NCBI GenBank assembly: GCA_947501805.1
Contig: CANMXJ010000001.1
Span: forward strand, 310,001 to 374,000
Reading direction: 5' to 3'
Length of the DNA: 64,000 bases
DNA from: an uncultured Sulfitobacter sp.
GTDB taxonomy: Bacteria; Pseudomonadota; Alphaproteobacteria; Rhodobacterales; Rhodobacteraceae
The notes beneath the pieces are model-generated. The model saw only the letters and a list, made by a program, of their open reading frames with translations. It made no database searches and had not been told where the DNA came from. Made by a program: the position numbers and the translations under genes. Positions 29,236 through 38,102 of the stretch are shown here, piece by piece; within the stretch, counting starts at the first letter, position 1; every line of letters starts with the position of its first letter.

Positions 29236-29727
29236 ATGTCGACACTCATAATGACAGCGGCTGTAATCCATCAGATCTTGGTGCAGAAAGCCGAAAAGGA
29301 TGCCAAGAAAGCACTGGAGAAAGAAACCAAGACACTCGGCGCTGCCATCGCCAAATCTGTCACGCAGGACGCGCTGGACTCCGGTATTGAGAAACTTCTC
29401 GCTAAAGAAGTCAAAAGACACTTGCCAAAGGTCGACAAAGCCTTGCTGAGCCACGTCACCGGCAAGCTGAAAAAGGTCCATGACGCAGAGAAACTGCCCC
29501 CCGACCCGTCAGGCTACGATCCAACCAAACTCAAGGTCTTTGGCCCCGTTTACCAGCCAAAACCGCTGTCGGCAGGCAAGCTGCACGTAAACATCCCGAT
29601 CCCGCTCAAAAAGCTTACCGGACCCAAAGGCAAGAAGGTCACGCTCGACGTCTGGTTAGGCATCGACCACACCAAATTGTCAAAACAGGAATGGAACGCC
29701 TATGGCGGGGCTCAGGTGCGGTTCTAG
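29236..29727 (+). CDS. Lysine-rich protein of unknown function
   Basis: 163 residues from an ATG with AAAGGAG eight bases upstream, following an AT-rich promoter-like stretch (29170-29220). The N-terminal half is highly charged and probably helical (VQKAEKDAKKALEKETKTLG, LAKEVKRHLPKVDKALL). The C-terminal half is more beta-like (LHVNIPIPLKKL, KKVTLDVWLGIDH) and ends GGAQVRF. There is no signal peptide and no domain I recognise. The strong ribosome-binding site and normal codon use support a real gene. Confidence 0.7.
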   Translation: MSTLIMTAAVIHQILVQKAEKDAKKALEKETKTLGAAIAKSVTQDALDSGIEKLLAKEVKRHLPKVDKALLSHVTGKLKKVHDAEKLPPDPSGYDPTKLKVFGPVYQPKPLSAGKLHVNIPIPLKKLTGPKGKKVTLDVWLGIDHTKLSKQEWNAYGGAQVRF

Positions 29728-29862
29728 CACGACACCGCGACTTTCCTCTTGAGACCTGGCTCGTTTTGCCCAGCACCTCGCCGATTGGCAAAGGGCTGGA
29801 AGGCGGCAGATTGTGCACTCCGTCCAACCCTACGTATGTCACCTACGTGATCTAGCGAACCA

Positions 29863-30939
29863 TCAGGCCATGCCGCCCTTGATCAGTCCCTGCGCGATCT
29901 GTGCATAGGCCTGTGCCATTGCGCTATCACCTGCAGCAATCGGGGTGCCACCATCCCCCGCCTGCCGCGTTTCAAGATCAATTGGCAAGGTCCCCAGCAG
30001 CGGCACACCCATCTTCTCGGCTTCCGCCCTTACGCCGCCTGTCCCGAATATCTCGTGCTCGGACCCGCAATCGGGGCAGACAAACATCGACATGTTTTCG
30101 ATCAGACCCAGCACGGGCGTCTTGAGCGTGCCAAACATATCCAGTGCTTTGCGCGCGTCAATCAATGCAACGTCCTGCGGTGTGCTGACCACAATTGCCC
30201 CCGTCATTTCCGACTTGGTGCACAACGTCAGCTGCACATCACCCGTACCGGGCGGCAAATCGACGATCAACACGTCCAGCTCGCCCCATTCCACCTGCCC
30301 CAACATTTGCTGCAAGGCACCCATCAACATCGGGCCGCGCCAGACCACCGCCTTGCCCTCTTCCATCATAAACCCGATGGACATCAGCGTGACACCATGT
30401 GCCTGCAGCGGGATGATCGTCTTGCCATCAGGGCTGGCGGGTTTCTTGTTGATCCCCATCATGCGCGGAATACTGGGGCCGTAGATGTCCGCATCCAGCA
30501 AACCCACCTTACGGCCTGCCCGCGACAGCGCCACGGCAAGGTTGGTGCTGACCGTGGATTTGCCAACGCCACCCTTGCCCGATCCAATCGCCAGAATACG
30601 CTGTACCCCGCTGGGCTTGCTTGGCCCTTCCTGCGGCTTGGGGTGCCCGCCGATTTTCAGACTGGGCGGGGGCGTTGCAGGTTTTGCTGCCGGACCATGT
30701 GCCGTCAGCGCAACGGTGGCCTGTGTCACACCGGGCAATTCGGAAACGACTTTTTCAGCCGCATCGCGCAATGGCGTCAACTGGCGCGCAACATCTGCGT
30801 TGGGGGCCTCGATCACAAAACGGACAACACCGCCCTCTACGGTCAACGCACGCACCATATCATGCGCCAGCAGACTGCGCCCGTCCGGTAGGCTCACCTG
30901 CTCAAGGGCAGCTTCGATTTGTGCTTTGGTGACGGACAT
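29863..30939 (-). CDS. Mrp/ApbC/NBP35-type iron-sulfur cluster carrier ATPase
   Basis: 358 residues. An N-terminal DUF59/MIP18-like domain (about 1-90) precedes the P-loop ATPase, with the deviant Walker A GSGKGGVGKSTVSTNLA and DADIYGPSIPRMMG. Near residue 280 a CPDC motif (FVCPDCGSEHEIFG) could ligate the shared 4Fe-4S cluster. These cytosolic proteins deliver Fe-S clusters to target enzymes. The start at MSVTKAQIEAALEQ matches the usual DUF59 beginning; the longer open frame upstream is not supported. Confidence 0.94.
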   Translation of the reverse strand: MSVTKAQIEAALEQVSLPDGRSLLAHDMVRALTVEGGVVRFVIEAPNADVARQLTPLRDAAEKVVSELPGVTQATVALTAHGPAAKPATPPPSLKIGGHPKPQEGPSKPSGVQRILAIGSGKGGVGKSTVSTNLAVALSRAGRKVGLLDADIYGPSIPRMMGINKKPASPDGKTIIPLQAHGVTLMSIGFMMEEGKAVVWRGPMLMGALQQMLGQVEWGELDVLIVDLPPGTGDVQLTLCTKSEMTGAIVVSTPQDVALIDARKALDMFGTLKTPVLGLIENMSMFVCPDCGSEHEIFGTGGVRAEAEKMGVPLLGTLPIDLETRQAGDGGTPIAAGDSAMAQAYAQIAQGLIKGGMA

Positions 30940-31137
30940 GGGCGCGGCTCCTGACAATGGCTTGATATAAGTGACATCGCATTTTCTGCGCGGGGCGCAA
31001 GGGGGGCGCGGCCATTTGCCTGCTCTGCGCAGAAGACACAGCGAACGGGATGCCCACACCCATGAATTTGCTGCATAACAGCATTGCGAAATTACCAATT
31101 GTGCAAATGCAGCATAGTGGTCATGATAACCTCATTG

Positions 31138-31246
31138 AAGCGGCGAAAGTCCTTCACCAAGTAAGACCAGACAGGTTCATCCTCCTCCCGGACATGTCTG
31201 TTTTCTGGCGGCGACATCATCCTCCCTGATGTCGCCGCCGTTTTTT
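31138..31246 (+). ncRNA. Candidate cuckoo/CcsR-type small RNA with two CCTCC-loop hairpins
   Basis: Hairpin 1: CAGACA (31168-31173) pairs with TGTCTG (31195-31200), with CCTCCTCCC (31181-31189) in the loop. Hairpin 2: a perfect 13-bp stem (31207-31219 with 31227-31239) with loop TCCTCCC, followed by GTTTTTT, a textbook terminator. CCUCCUCCC loops define the Rhodobacteraceae cuckoo/CcsR RNAs, which are stress-induced regulators in Rhodobacter. A weak promoter (TTGTGC, 17 bp, CATGAT) would start it near 31138. The stretch 30940-31446 otherwise holds no gene I can support. Confidence 0.6.
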
Positions 31247-31446
31247 ATACCCTCCCCCCCATACATACCGCAGCACAGGAACCGCCCGTTTTCTGTTTCT
31301 CTTTTACAAACAAATAGTTGACCCGACGTCTCCTATGCAAAAACCGCATAGCGGCTTTGCCCGAATGGCCGTTGTTCGGACAGTAAGAAGGCGTATGTAC
31401 CCCTCAACAGAAACGAAGACATACATATTAAAGAAGGAGCGCCCCG

Positions 31447-31668
31447 ATGGCATACCTCAACGTAACTGCAGGCAACTATGAAACTCTCGGCAATCGTGCC
31501 GCCCGTCTGGTTGCACCAATCGTAACCCACATCAAGCAGCGTCGCCTGTATCGCGAAACGTTCAATGGCCTCAGCGCATTGACTGACCGCGAGCTGGACG
31601 ATCTGGGCCTGAACCGCTCCGAATTGCACAGCGTTTCGCTGGAATCAGCCCGCAACGCCCTCCGCTAA
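31447..31668 (+). CDS. DUF1127 small protein (CcaF1-like)
   Basis: 73 residues, with AAGGAG upstream. The C-terminal half carries the DUF1127 core: LYRETFNGLSALTDRELDDLGLNRSEL, arginine-rich before it. In Rhodobacter sphaeroides a small DUF1127 protein encoded just ahead of the CcsR sRNAs acts as an RNA-binding protein; the same layout here suggests the same role. Between the upstream terminator (31246) and the start is a leader of about 200 bp with AT-rich and short-hairpin sequence (such as GCAAA and TTTGC around 31340) that may hold its promoter. Confidence 0.9.
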   Translation: MAYLNVTAGNYETLGNRAARLVAPIVTHIKQRRLYRETFNGLSALTDRELDDLGLNRSELHSVSLESARNALR

Positions 31669-31678
31669 TTCCGAAATC

Positions 31679-31850
31679 GGGCGCATCACGCCTCCCCGTG
31701 ATGCCCTGACGCCGCGCGTGGCCAGCACTGCCTCCTCCCCGAGAGTGCCGCCAGCGTGGACAAAGCCCGAAGCCGATCCTCCCTTGACGCTTTGGGCTTG
31801 ATAAAGAACAGCCGTACCTTCCTCCCAAGGTGCGGCTGTTTCTCGTTCTG
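31679..31850 (+). ncRNA. Array of four CCTCC-loop hairpins after DUF1127 (CcsR-like)
   Basis: Four consecutive stem-loops each expose CCTCC in the loop. A: GCATCACG/CGTGATGC, loop CCTCCC (31683-31704). B: GCACT/AGTGC, loop with CCTCCTCCC (31725-31748). C: 11-bp stem 31763-31773 with 31789-31799, loop with CCTCCC. D: 14-bp stem 31807-31820 with 31827-31840, loop exactly CCTCCC, followed by TTTCTCGTTCT. Hairpin D probably terminates the DUF1127 transcript. Gene plus four loops matches the DUF1127-CcsR1-4 locus of Rhodobacter sphaeroides, processed there into separate sRNAs. Confidence 0.75.
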
Positions 31851-31874
31851 GTGCCCTGTACACCTTGCTCGCAG

Positions 31875-33839
31875 TTAGTCGATAAACGCCGGTGCCCGTT
31901 CGGCAAACTCGAACCCGCCCGACCGGCCGCCAATCTCCTGCGCCAGAAAATCCTCAAGCAGTCGAGCACGGCGTAAACGGTCGCGCCAATGTTTCACCCC
32001 ATGGCCTGCTTCGGCAAAGTAATGCACACGCACATCCTTGTCGTGCTCTTTGGCTTTGGCCTCAAAATCGCGCACCTGTTGTACGGCTGTGATCTGGTCG
32101 CGCACGCCCGCAATTATTATCATTGGCCCGTGCAATTGATCCACCAGATTGATCGGGGAATAAGCCCGCATCTCTTCCAGATCCTTTGCCACGTCGATCT
32201 TGCCGAAATAGCGCCACCAGGCGTCCAGACCACTGGCCCAGAAACCGGGGTAGTGTCGGGTCTGGAATTCCACATCCAGCATCGGAAACTCCACAATGGC
32301 TGCCTCGAACAGATCAGGTTCGCGGGTCATTGCCATTGCCGCAGCATACCCGCCATAGCTGACCCCCATCACTGCCAGCGCATCCGCGTCCGCCAAGCCC
32401 TGCTTGACCAGCCAATGCGCCGCATCGCTGATATCATCCTGCATGGCGCGACCAAATTGCCGGAACCCCTTGGCCTGAAACGCTTTGCCAAATCCGGTAG
32501 ACCCGCGGAAATTGACCGACAACACACCGTAACCACGGTTCACCAGAAACTGTGTCCCATGCCCGTAACCAAGCTCAGTATGAAGTGCCGGCCCGCCGTG
32601 CACATAAACCACAAAAGGCACCGGCCCTTTTGTGTCCTTGGGCAATGTCAGCACCGCCGGTATCTCGACCCCGTCGCGCGCGGTAAACGTCACTGCGCGC
32701 TCAGGCACGAGATCATCCGCGTATTGGCGCAATCCGTCCTCGCCCAGAATAACATAGGATTCTTCCTCAAGGTCGATCAGCAATGCGATGTTTGATCTGC
32801 TCCGGGGCGAAATCACCTGCGTTACATACCGTCCTGAAACAGACGGATACGTCACGCCCAACGACACAGGCTGCGCAAACTGTGCGAGGATATCCAGCAA
32901 AACCTCGCCCCGTTTGGTCAGGGCCTTGTATTCCAGCGTCGCCGGTCCCAGCCGGATCAAATCCGGCGTGACCTCATAGGACAGCGATATGGGCTGCCCG
33001 ATATCGGTGTCAGGGTTTTTCAACAGCACCTGCTCCTTTCCGCTTTCGACGTCAAACGCAACCAAGGCAACCTTGTCGCGCCCTCGTGAAGAGCGTGCCA
33101 GAACCGTGCCATCTGCGCGCACCCGTGTCAGCGGCCAAAACGTATCGTTCAGTGAAATGTCGATCAGCTTTTCCCACCCATCAGGCGTTTTGCGTGACAA
33201 ACGTTCGGTTGCGGTATCCAGACTATCGAGCCGCAACGCCGGTTTGAGGTCTTCGTCAAACACCCAGTAGCGGGTGTTTTCAGTCCCCTCGGCCACACGT
33301 TGCACTTTCAGACCGTCTTGGGACACCCGCCACATATGGGCAGGACTGCGTGTCGAAACCTTGCCCCACGTCAGGACTGGCATGTCCGGATCTGTGGCCA
33401 CCTCGTTCTTGACCCAACCGCCCGACAATCGCTGCGGGCTGATCTGGGTCCAGTCCTGCCGCCCTGTCTTTTTCAGGTCCATCTCCCAATCATGGCCTTC
33501 AAATATGAACCGCACGGCCATCTGCGTCGGATGCCAACGGATGAATTGCGCCCCCAAAGGCAACTCTGCGATTTCCTTGCCGCTTGCCACCTCTCGCACA
33601 ACCACCCGCCGCCCCGTCAGAGTCGAGGTATGAACAACCACATAGGTCGCATCCGGCGAGATGATGTAATCCCATGCCGCATCAGGATCTGCATAAAAAA
33701 CCCGTGTCGGGATCAATGGTGGCAAATCAGACGCCTGCAAGACCGGATGACTGGGCGCAATATCGCGCGTGACAAACATCGCCCCACCCACAAGGAGCGC
33801 TGCGATCGCCACGCAGCCTTTCAACAGCTTCTTGATCAT
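31875..33839 (-). CDS. S9-family (prolyl oligopeptidase-like) serine peptidase
   Basis: 654 residues. An N-terminal hydrophobic segment (about 5-25) is probably a signal anchor. The first about 390 residues have the repeating beta-strand pattern of a propeller. The C-terminal alpha/beta-hydrolase domain has FVVYVHGGPALH, the nucleophile elbow VMGVSYGGYAAAM (Ser near 494), the acid in IIAGVRDQITAVQQ and the histidine in YFAEAGHGVKHW. Likely cleaves short peptides in the periplasm or at the membrane. Its 3' end lies 25 bp from the end of the CCTCC array on the other strand. Confidence 0.92.
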   Translation of the reverse strand: MIKKLLKGCVAIAALLVGGAMFVTRDIAPSHPVLQASDLPPLIPTRVFYADPDAAWDYIISPDATYVVVHTSTLTGRRVVVREVASGKEIAELPLGAQFIRWHPTQMAVRFIFEGHDWEMDLKKTGRQDWTQISPQRLSGGWVKNEVATDPDMPVLTWGKVSTRSPAHMWRVSQDGLKVQRVAEGTENTRYWVFDEDLKPALRLDSLDTATERLSRKTPDGWEKLIDISLNDTFWPLTRVRADGTVLARSSRGRDKVALVAFDVESGKEQVLLKNPDTDIGQPISLSYEVTPDLIRLGPATLEYKALTKRGEVLLDILAQFAQPVSLGVTYPSVSGRYVTQVISPRSRSNIALLIDLEEESYVILGEDGLRQYADDLVPERAVTFTARDGVEIPAVLTLPKDTKGPVPFVVYVHGGPALHTELGYGHGTQFLVNRGYGVLSVNFRGSTGFGKAFQAKGFRQFGRAMQDDISDAAHWLVKQGLADADALAVMGVSYGGYAAAMAMTREPDLFEAAIVEFPMLDVEFQTRHYPGFWASGLDAWWRYFGKIDVAKDLEEMRAYSPINLVDQLHGPMIIIAGVRDQITAVQQVRDFEAKAKEHDKDVRVHYFAEAGHGVKHWRDRLRRARLLEDFLAQEIGGRSGGFEFAERAPAFID

Positions 33840-33880
33840 CCGCTTTTCCTTTATCTGACGTATCTGTGCAAATTCCCTGT

Positions 33881-34090
33881 TCAGGTCTCGGCCACGGCTT
33901 CCAGAAGGTCACCGGGCTGACAGTCCAGCACTTCGCAAATCTTGGCCAATGTCTCGAAACGCACCCCTTTGACCTTGCCCGACTTCAGCAAGCTCATGTT
34001 CTGCACGGTGATCCCCACCGCTTCGGCCAAGTCCTTGGACTTCATCTTGCGTTGCGCCAGCACAACGTCCAATCGAACCACGATCTGCAT
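33881..34090 (-). CDS. Small XRE-family helix-turn-helix regulator
   Basis: 69 residues, essentially one HTH domain: LDVVLAQRKMKSKDLAEAVG then ITVQNMSLLKSGKVKGVRFE, ending LAKICEVLDCQPGDLLEAV. This is the short XRE/Cro type (YozG-like) that often accompanies DUF2975 membrane proteins. Its ATG shares one base with the stop of the preceding gene (TGATG), so the two form an operon. It probably regulates its own operon. Confidence 0.92.
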   Translation of the reverse strand: MQIVVRLDVVLAQRKMKSKDLAEAVGITVQNMSLLKSGKVKGVRFETLAKICEVLDCQPGDLLEAVAET

Positions 34091-34620
34091 CAGACAAATT
34101 CCTCGTTCTCGCGGGCCATGCGGATCGCTTCGCGCATCACCAACCCCAGAAAAAAGAACCCCAGACCACAGAACACCATCCCGATATTGCCGCTGTCATA
34201 CCAGAACCGAAGCGGCAGCGGGCCATCTGGATTGTGCCAGGACCGGATCATCGGACTGACGGCCCCCGCCACAAGCGAAAGGCCGGCAGAGGCCGTAATT
34301 AACAGCCCCATCCAGCGCAAACGCGTGGCAATACGTGGATCAAACACCACGCCACCATGCAAAAGCCACAACATGCTGAACCCTGTTGAATATGCGGCAA
34401 ACCCGAACAGGGTTGGAATGAACCACACCAGAAAGAACACAATCCGCGTGCTCAGTGCGATCTCGGCATAGGGATAGACCCAGTTGTCATTCCGCGTCCA
34501 CTTGCCCCAATCCAGAAAGGACAGCTCCAGCTGCCAACCGATTGCTTCATAGGGGTAATAGATCAACATCGGCAGCAAGCAGATCATCGCAATTGTAGAC
34601 AGGCGCTTTATAGGGTTCAT
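34090..34620 (-). CDS. Membrane protein, DUF2975-like, paired with XRE regulator
   Basis: About 176 residues with four hydrophobic segments (TIAMICLLPMLIYYPYEAIG, RIVFFLVWFIPTLFGFAAY, WMGLLITASAGLSLVAGAV and IGMVFCGLGFFFLGLVMREA). The last helix ending in a polar MREAIRMARENEEFV and the directly following small XRE gene match the DUF2975-regulator pair. I prefer the ATG at 34620, which has GAG seven bases upstream; 34632 is an alternative. Function unknown. Confidence 0.75.
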   Translation of the reverse strand: MNPIKRLSTIAMICLLPMLIYYPYEAIGWQLELSFLDWGKWTRNDNWVYPYAEIALSTRIVFFLVWFIPTLFGFAAYSTGFSMLWLLHGGVVFDPRIATRLRWMGLLITASAGLSLVAGAVSPMIRSWHNPDGPLPLRFWYDSGNIGMVFCGLGFFFLGLVMREAIRMARENEEFV

Positions 34621-34728
34621 AGCGTATCTCATTTAAAAATTATCGTAATACAATAATTAATAGTTGCAACATAAAGATTCGTCCAGTACCAATCAGCGTC
34701 ATTCAACACGCATCAGGAGTGATCACAC

Positions 34729-35358
34729 ATGAGACTGTCCGCCCTTCCCGCCTATGCGCTTTGCGCTGCGATGCTGGCCCTGCCTGCCCAAGCGCAGCCA
34801 AAGATTTTTGGCAATGCTGTCACCATGGGCACTGTCGCAGGGCCAAAACTAACTGCCGAGCAGCGCCGCACCTTCAAATGGTTCCGAAGCAACAAATCCT
34901 ACTTTGGTGCCTTCTACATCGCGCCCAACACGGAACATTTGTTCTGGACGCGCAACTTTCACAGCCTCAAAACCGCCAAGGAAGCCGCGAAATTCGGCTG
35001 CGAGGTGGTATCAAAAGGCGTCCCTTGCCAGTTGCACGCGGTGGTTTACCCCAAAGGCGTTGATCCCAATGCCCCCGACCTTGCCGGTTTGGGACAACCC
35101 AGCGCCAAGGATTTTCAGCGCAAATACCCCAAGCGGCAAAAAGACGGTAAATACGGTGCTTTTGCCATAAACGGCGCGGTTGGCTACGGTTACTCTTTTG
35201 GCTGGGACTCCAAAGAAGAAGCAAACGAGGCCGCACTTGCCTACTGCGAATCCTACGTGTCCCGCCACCTTGCGCCGCTTGGCATTGAAGGGCGCAATTG
35301 GGTCAAATCACGGGGCTTGCAGAAGTGCCGCGTTGTGGACACGCATACGCCGGGTTGA
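34729..35358 (+). CDS. Secreted protein with two DUF4189-like repeats
   Basis: 209 residues. A signal peptide (PAYALCAAMLALPAQAQ) predicts export. Two similar segments follow: one around residues 62-108 (GAFYIAPNTEHLFWTRNFHS ... KEAAKFGCE ... CQLH) and one around 145-205 (GAFAINGAVGYGYSFGWDSK ... NEAALAYCE ... KCRVVD). Each has GAF-x-I, an aromatic strand, an alanine-rich helix with one cysteine, and a later cysteine, so each could form one disulfide. This resembles DUF4189-type repeats; the function is unknown. A terminator-like hairpin follows at 35373. Confidence 0.75.
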   Translation: MRLSALPAYALCAAMLALPAQAQPKIFGNAVTMGTVAGPKLTAEQRRTFKWFRSNKSYFGAFYIAPNTEHLFWTRNFHSLKTAKEAAKFGCEVVSKGVPCQLHAVVYPKGVDPNAPDLAGLGQPSAKDFQRKYPKRQKDGKYGAFAINGAVGYGYSFGWDSKEEANEAALAYCESYVSRHLAPLGIEGRNWVKSRGLQKCRVVDTHTPG

Positions 35359-35372
35359 TTTGAGTTCAATGG

Positions 35373-35401
35373 GTGACGCCGGGCTTTTGGTCTGGCGTCA
35401 C
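35373..35401 (+). terminator. Stem-loop after the secreted-protein gene
   Basis: GTGACGCC (35373-35380) pairs with GGCGTCAC (35394-35401); the tail TATTCTGGGTTT is only weakly T-rich. It begins 14 bp after the stop codon at 35358. Confidence 0.45.
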
Positions 35402-35515
35402 TATTCTGGGTTTCAGCGTGACTGGAGTCAGGAATAGCGAGGGAATGGATTCTCCCGCCTGTTCATGAAGGATGAAAACGCTGCTGCCTACGCGGCAGAA
35501 GGCTTTGCCTTCGCC

Positions 35516-37936
35516 CTAAAACGGCACGTCATCGCATCCCGTCAAGAAACGCGACACAACCTTCTTGGTCCCCGCTTTCTCGAATTCGACCTCCAGCTTA
35601 TCCCCTTCAATCGCAACAATCGCGCCGTAACCAAATTTCTGGTGGAACACGCGCTCTCCCATCGTGAAACTGCTGACCGCGTTCATATCAATCGTGACAT
35701 TCTTCGTCTCGGAGGGTTGGGACATGCCGCGTTCCCCGCTGCGCGCCTGCAAGCGCCGCCAGCCGGGCGAGTTATAGACATTCGCATCCGCCGCTTTTTC
35801 ATGCAGATTGGACGACGGCATCGCCGCACCAAACCCGCCACCATACAATCCGGGCGGCGTCAGCACCTCCACATGATCCTCCGGTAACTCATCAATAAAC
35901 CGTGACGGCATGGAACTTTGCCACTGCCCGAACACCCGCCGGTTGGCTGCAAAAGACACCGTGCAGATCGCCTCGGCCCGTGTGATGCCCACATAGGCAA
36001 GCCGCCGTTCTTCTTCCAAGCCCTTGATCCCGCTTTCATCCATCGACCTCTGCGAGGGAAACAACCCGTCTTCCCAACCGGGCAGGAAAACCGCCGGATA
36101 TTCCAGACCTTTTGAGGCATGCAATGTCATGATTGAGACTTTCGCCCCGCCATCATCGCTCTCATTGTCCATGATCAGACTGACATGTTCCAGAAACCCT
36201 TGCAGGTTTTCGAACTGCTCCAGCGCCTTCACCAATTCCTTGAGGTTCTCCAGCCGCCCTGGCGCTTCGGGCGTTTTGTCATTCTGCCACATGCCGGTGT
36301 AACCGGATTCATCCAGAATAATCTCCGCCAGCTCCACATGGGACATTTCCGGCGGCCCGTATTCCATACGTGCGACTTCTATCCGTCCATCATCCAAAAC
36401 GCTGTCGTCAGGTTGAACCTGAATAATCGGCCCGCGCAATTTCGAATGCCACCGCTCGATCCCGTCGATCAGCATGCGCAATTGCGCCGCCCCCTTACCA
36501 CCGATCCCGTCATTCGCCAGCAAAATCCGCGCACCCTCAACAAGGTTCACGCCATTTTCCCGTGCCGTCATCTGGATTTTCTGCTGCGCCTTGTCACCAA
36601 GCCCACGCTTGGGCGTATTCACAATCCGCTCAAATGCCAGATCATCATCGGGGCTGGTCACCACGCGGAAATACGCCATCGCATCTCGGATCTCCATCCG
36701 CTCGTAAAACCGTGGCCCGCCAATCACACGATATGGAAGGCCAATCGTCAAAAACCGATCCTCAAAGGCCCGCATCTGATGTGATGCCCGCACCAGAATC
36801 GCCATATCATCCAAGCTAACGGGTTCCATACCCCGCGTGCCGCGCTGCATCGCCTCGATATCATCGCCAATCCAGCGGGCCTCTTCCTCACCGTCCCAAT
36901 GACCGATCAGACGCACCTTCTCGCCGTCCTCGCGATCCGTCCAAAGCGTCTTGCCAAGCCGCCCTTCATTCCCTGCAATCACACCAGAGGCCGCCGCCAG
37001 AATATGCGGAGTCGAGCGGTAATTCTGTTCCAACTTCACCACATGGCTGCCCGGGAAATCCGTCTCGAACCGCAGGATGTTGCCGACCTCAGCCCCGCGC
37101 CAGCCATAAATCGACTGGTCATCGTCACCCACACAGCAGATGTTCTTATGCCCCTGCGCCAGTAGCCTTAACCAAAGATACTGCGCAACGTTGGTGTCCT
37201 GATACTCGTCGACCAGAATATATTTGAACCACCGTTGATATTGCTCCAGCACGTCCGCGTGCGTCTGGAATATCGTCACCATATGCAGCAGCAGATCGCC
37301 AAAATCCGTGGCGTTCAGCTCCTTCAGCCGCGCCTGATAGGCCGCATAGATCGCAGGCCCGCGATGGTTATAGGCCCCCGCATCCGCAGCTGGCACCTTG
37401 TCCGGCGTGATCGCGCGGTTCTTCCAGCCGTCAATGATCCCCGCCAACATCCGTGCGGGCCAACGTTTGTCGTCAATTTCCTCGACACGGATCAACTGTT
37501 TGAGCAAGCGCAACTGATCATCCGTGTCCAGAATGGTAAAGTTCGACTTGAGCCCCACCAGTTCCGCATGGCGGCGTAACAGCTTCACACAAATCGCATG
37601 GAACGTCCCCAGCCACGGCATCCCCTCGACATGCTGCCCCAACATCGCGCCCACACGGTCCTTCATCTCCCGCGCCGCCTTGTTGGTGAATGTCACCGCC
37701 AAAACCTCGTTGGGCCGCGCACGTCCCGTATTCATCAGATGCACGATGCGCGTGGTCAGCGCCTTGGTCTTGCCAGTGCCCGCACCCGCTAACATCAACA
37801 CAGGCCCGTCCATCTGCTCAACAGCGGCCCGCTGCGCAGGGTTTAACCCATCCAAATACGGCTGAGGCCGCGCGGCCATCGCACGCGCGGACAGCGATGC
37901 GCCTTCAAAGGCGTCCATCTCATCAAAACTGCTCAT
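35516..37936 (-). CDS. uvrD: ATP-dependent DNA helicase UvrD/PcrA type
   Basis: 806 residues, superfamily 1A helicase. Walker A LMLAGAGTGKTKALTTRI near residue 50, Walker B ILVDEYQDTN, motif III VGDDDQSIYGWRGAEVG, motif IV LEQNYRSTPHIL, motif V MTLHASKGLEYPAVFLPG and motif VI RRLAYVGITRA are all present. The C-terminus has a Tudor-like domain (GERVFHQKFGYGAIVAIEGD) typical of PcrA/UvrD. It acts in excision repair and removal of stalled complexes. Possible terminator hairpins (CTGCC-GGCAG and GAAGGC-GCCTTC on the minus strand) lie at 35482-35512. Confidence 0.96.
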   Translation of the reverse strand: MSSFDEMDAFEGASLSARAMAARPQPYLDGLNPAQRAAVEQMDGPVLMLAGAGTGKTKALTTRIVHLMNTGRARPNEVLAVTFTNKAAREMKDRVGAMLGQHVEGMPWLGTFHAICVKLLRRHAELVGLKSNFTILDTDDQLRLLKQLIRVEEIDDKRWPARMLAGIIDGWKNRAITPDKVPAADAGAYNHRGPAIYAAYQARLKELNATDFGDLLLHMVTIFQTHADVLEQYQRWFKYILVDEYQDTNVAQYLWLRLLAQGHKNICCVGDDDQSIYGWRGAEVGNILRFETDFPGSHVVKLEQNYRSTPHILAAASGVIAGNEGRLGKTLWTDREDGEKVRLIGHWDGEEEARWIGDDIEAMQRGTRGMEPVSLDDMAILVRASHQMRAFEDRFLTIGLPYRVIGGPRFYERMEIRDAMAYFRVVTSPDDDLAFERIVNTPKRGLGDKAQQKIQMTARENGVNLVEGARILLANDGIGGKGAAQLRMLIDGIERWHSKLRGPIIQVQPDDSVLDDGRIEVARMEYGPPEMSHVELAEIILDESGYTGMWQNDKTPEAPGRLENLKELVKALEQFENLQGFLEHVSLIMDNESDDGGAKVSIMTLHASKGLEYPAVFLPGWEDGLFPSQRSMDESGIKGLEEERRLAYVGITRAEAICTVSFAANRRVFGQWQSSMPSRFIDELPEDHVEVLTPPGLYGGGFGAAMPSSNLHEKAADANVYNSPGWRRLQARSGERGMSQPSETKNVTIDMNAVSSFTMGERVFHQKFGYGAIVAIEGDKLEVEFEKAGTKKVVSRFLTGCDDVPF

Positions 37937-37994
37937 GCCCTTAACCTACCCAATCCGGCGAAAAAGGAAAACCCATGTTCGCCACATGTTCCCC

Positions 37995-38020
37995 TCCTCT
38001 TTTTGGCCTTAAAATATCTC
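37995..38020. repeat. Second copy of the CTCTTTTTGGCCTTAAA element
   Basis: CTCTTTTTGGCCTTAAAATA at 37997-38016 matches the 19656 element over 17 bases. It sits in the divergent gap between uvrD and the 38103 gene and lacks the GGAGGGC hairpin of the other copy. Confidence 0.45.
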
Positions 38021-38102
38021 TAACCTCATCAGCCCCATGTCCCGTCCAACGGCGATGCCACCCGCGCTGGACAATCTTGATCCGATAGCCACAAATACAA
38101 AG

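Noticed and set aside
31110..31232. 40-codon frame across the upstream CCTCC hairpins
   Set aside because: It has no ribosome-binding site and its stop lies in the terminator loop; a non-coding RNA explains the region better.
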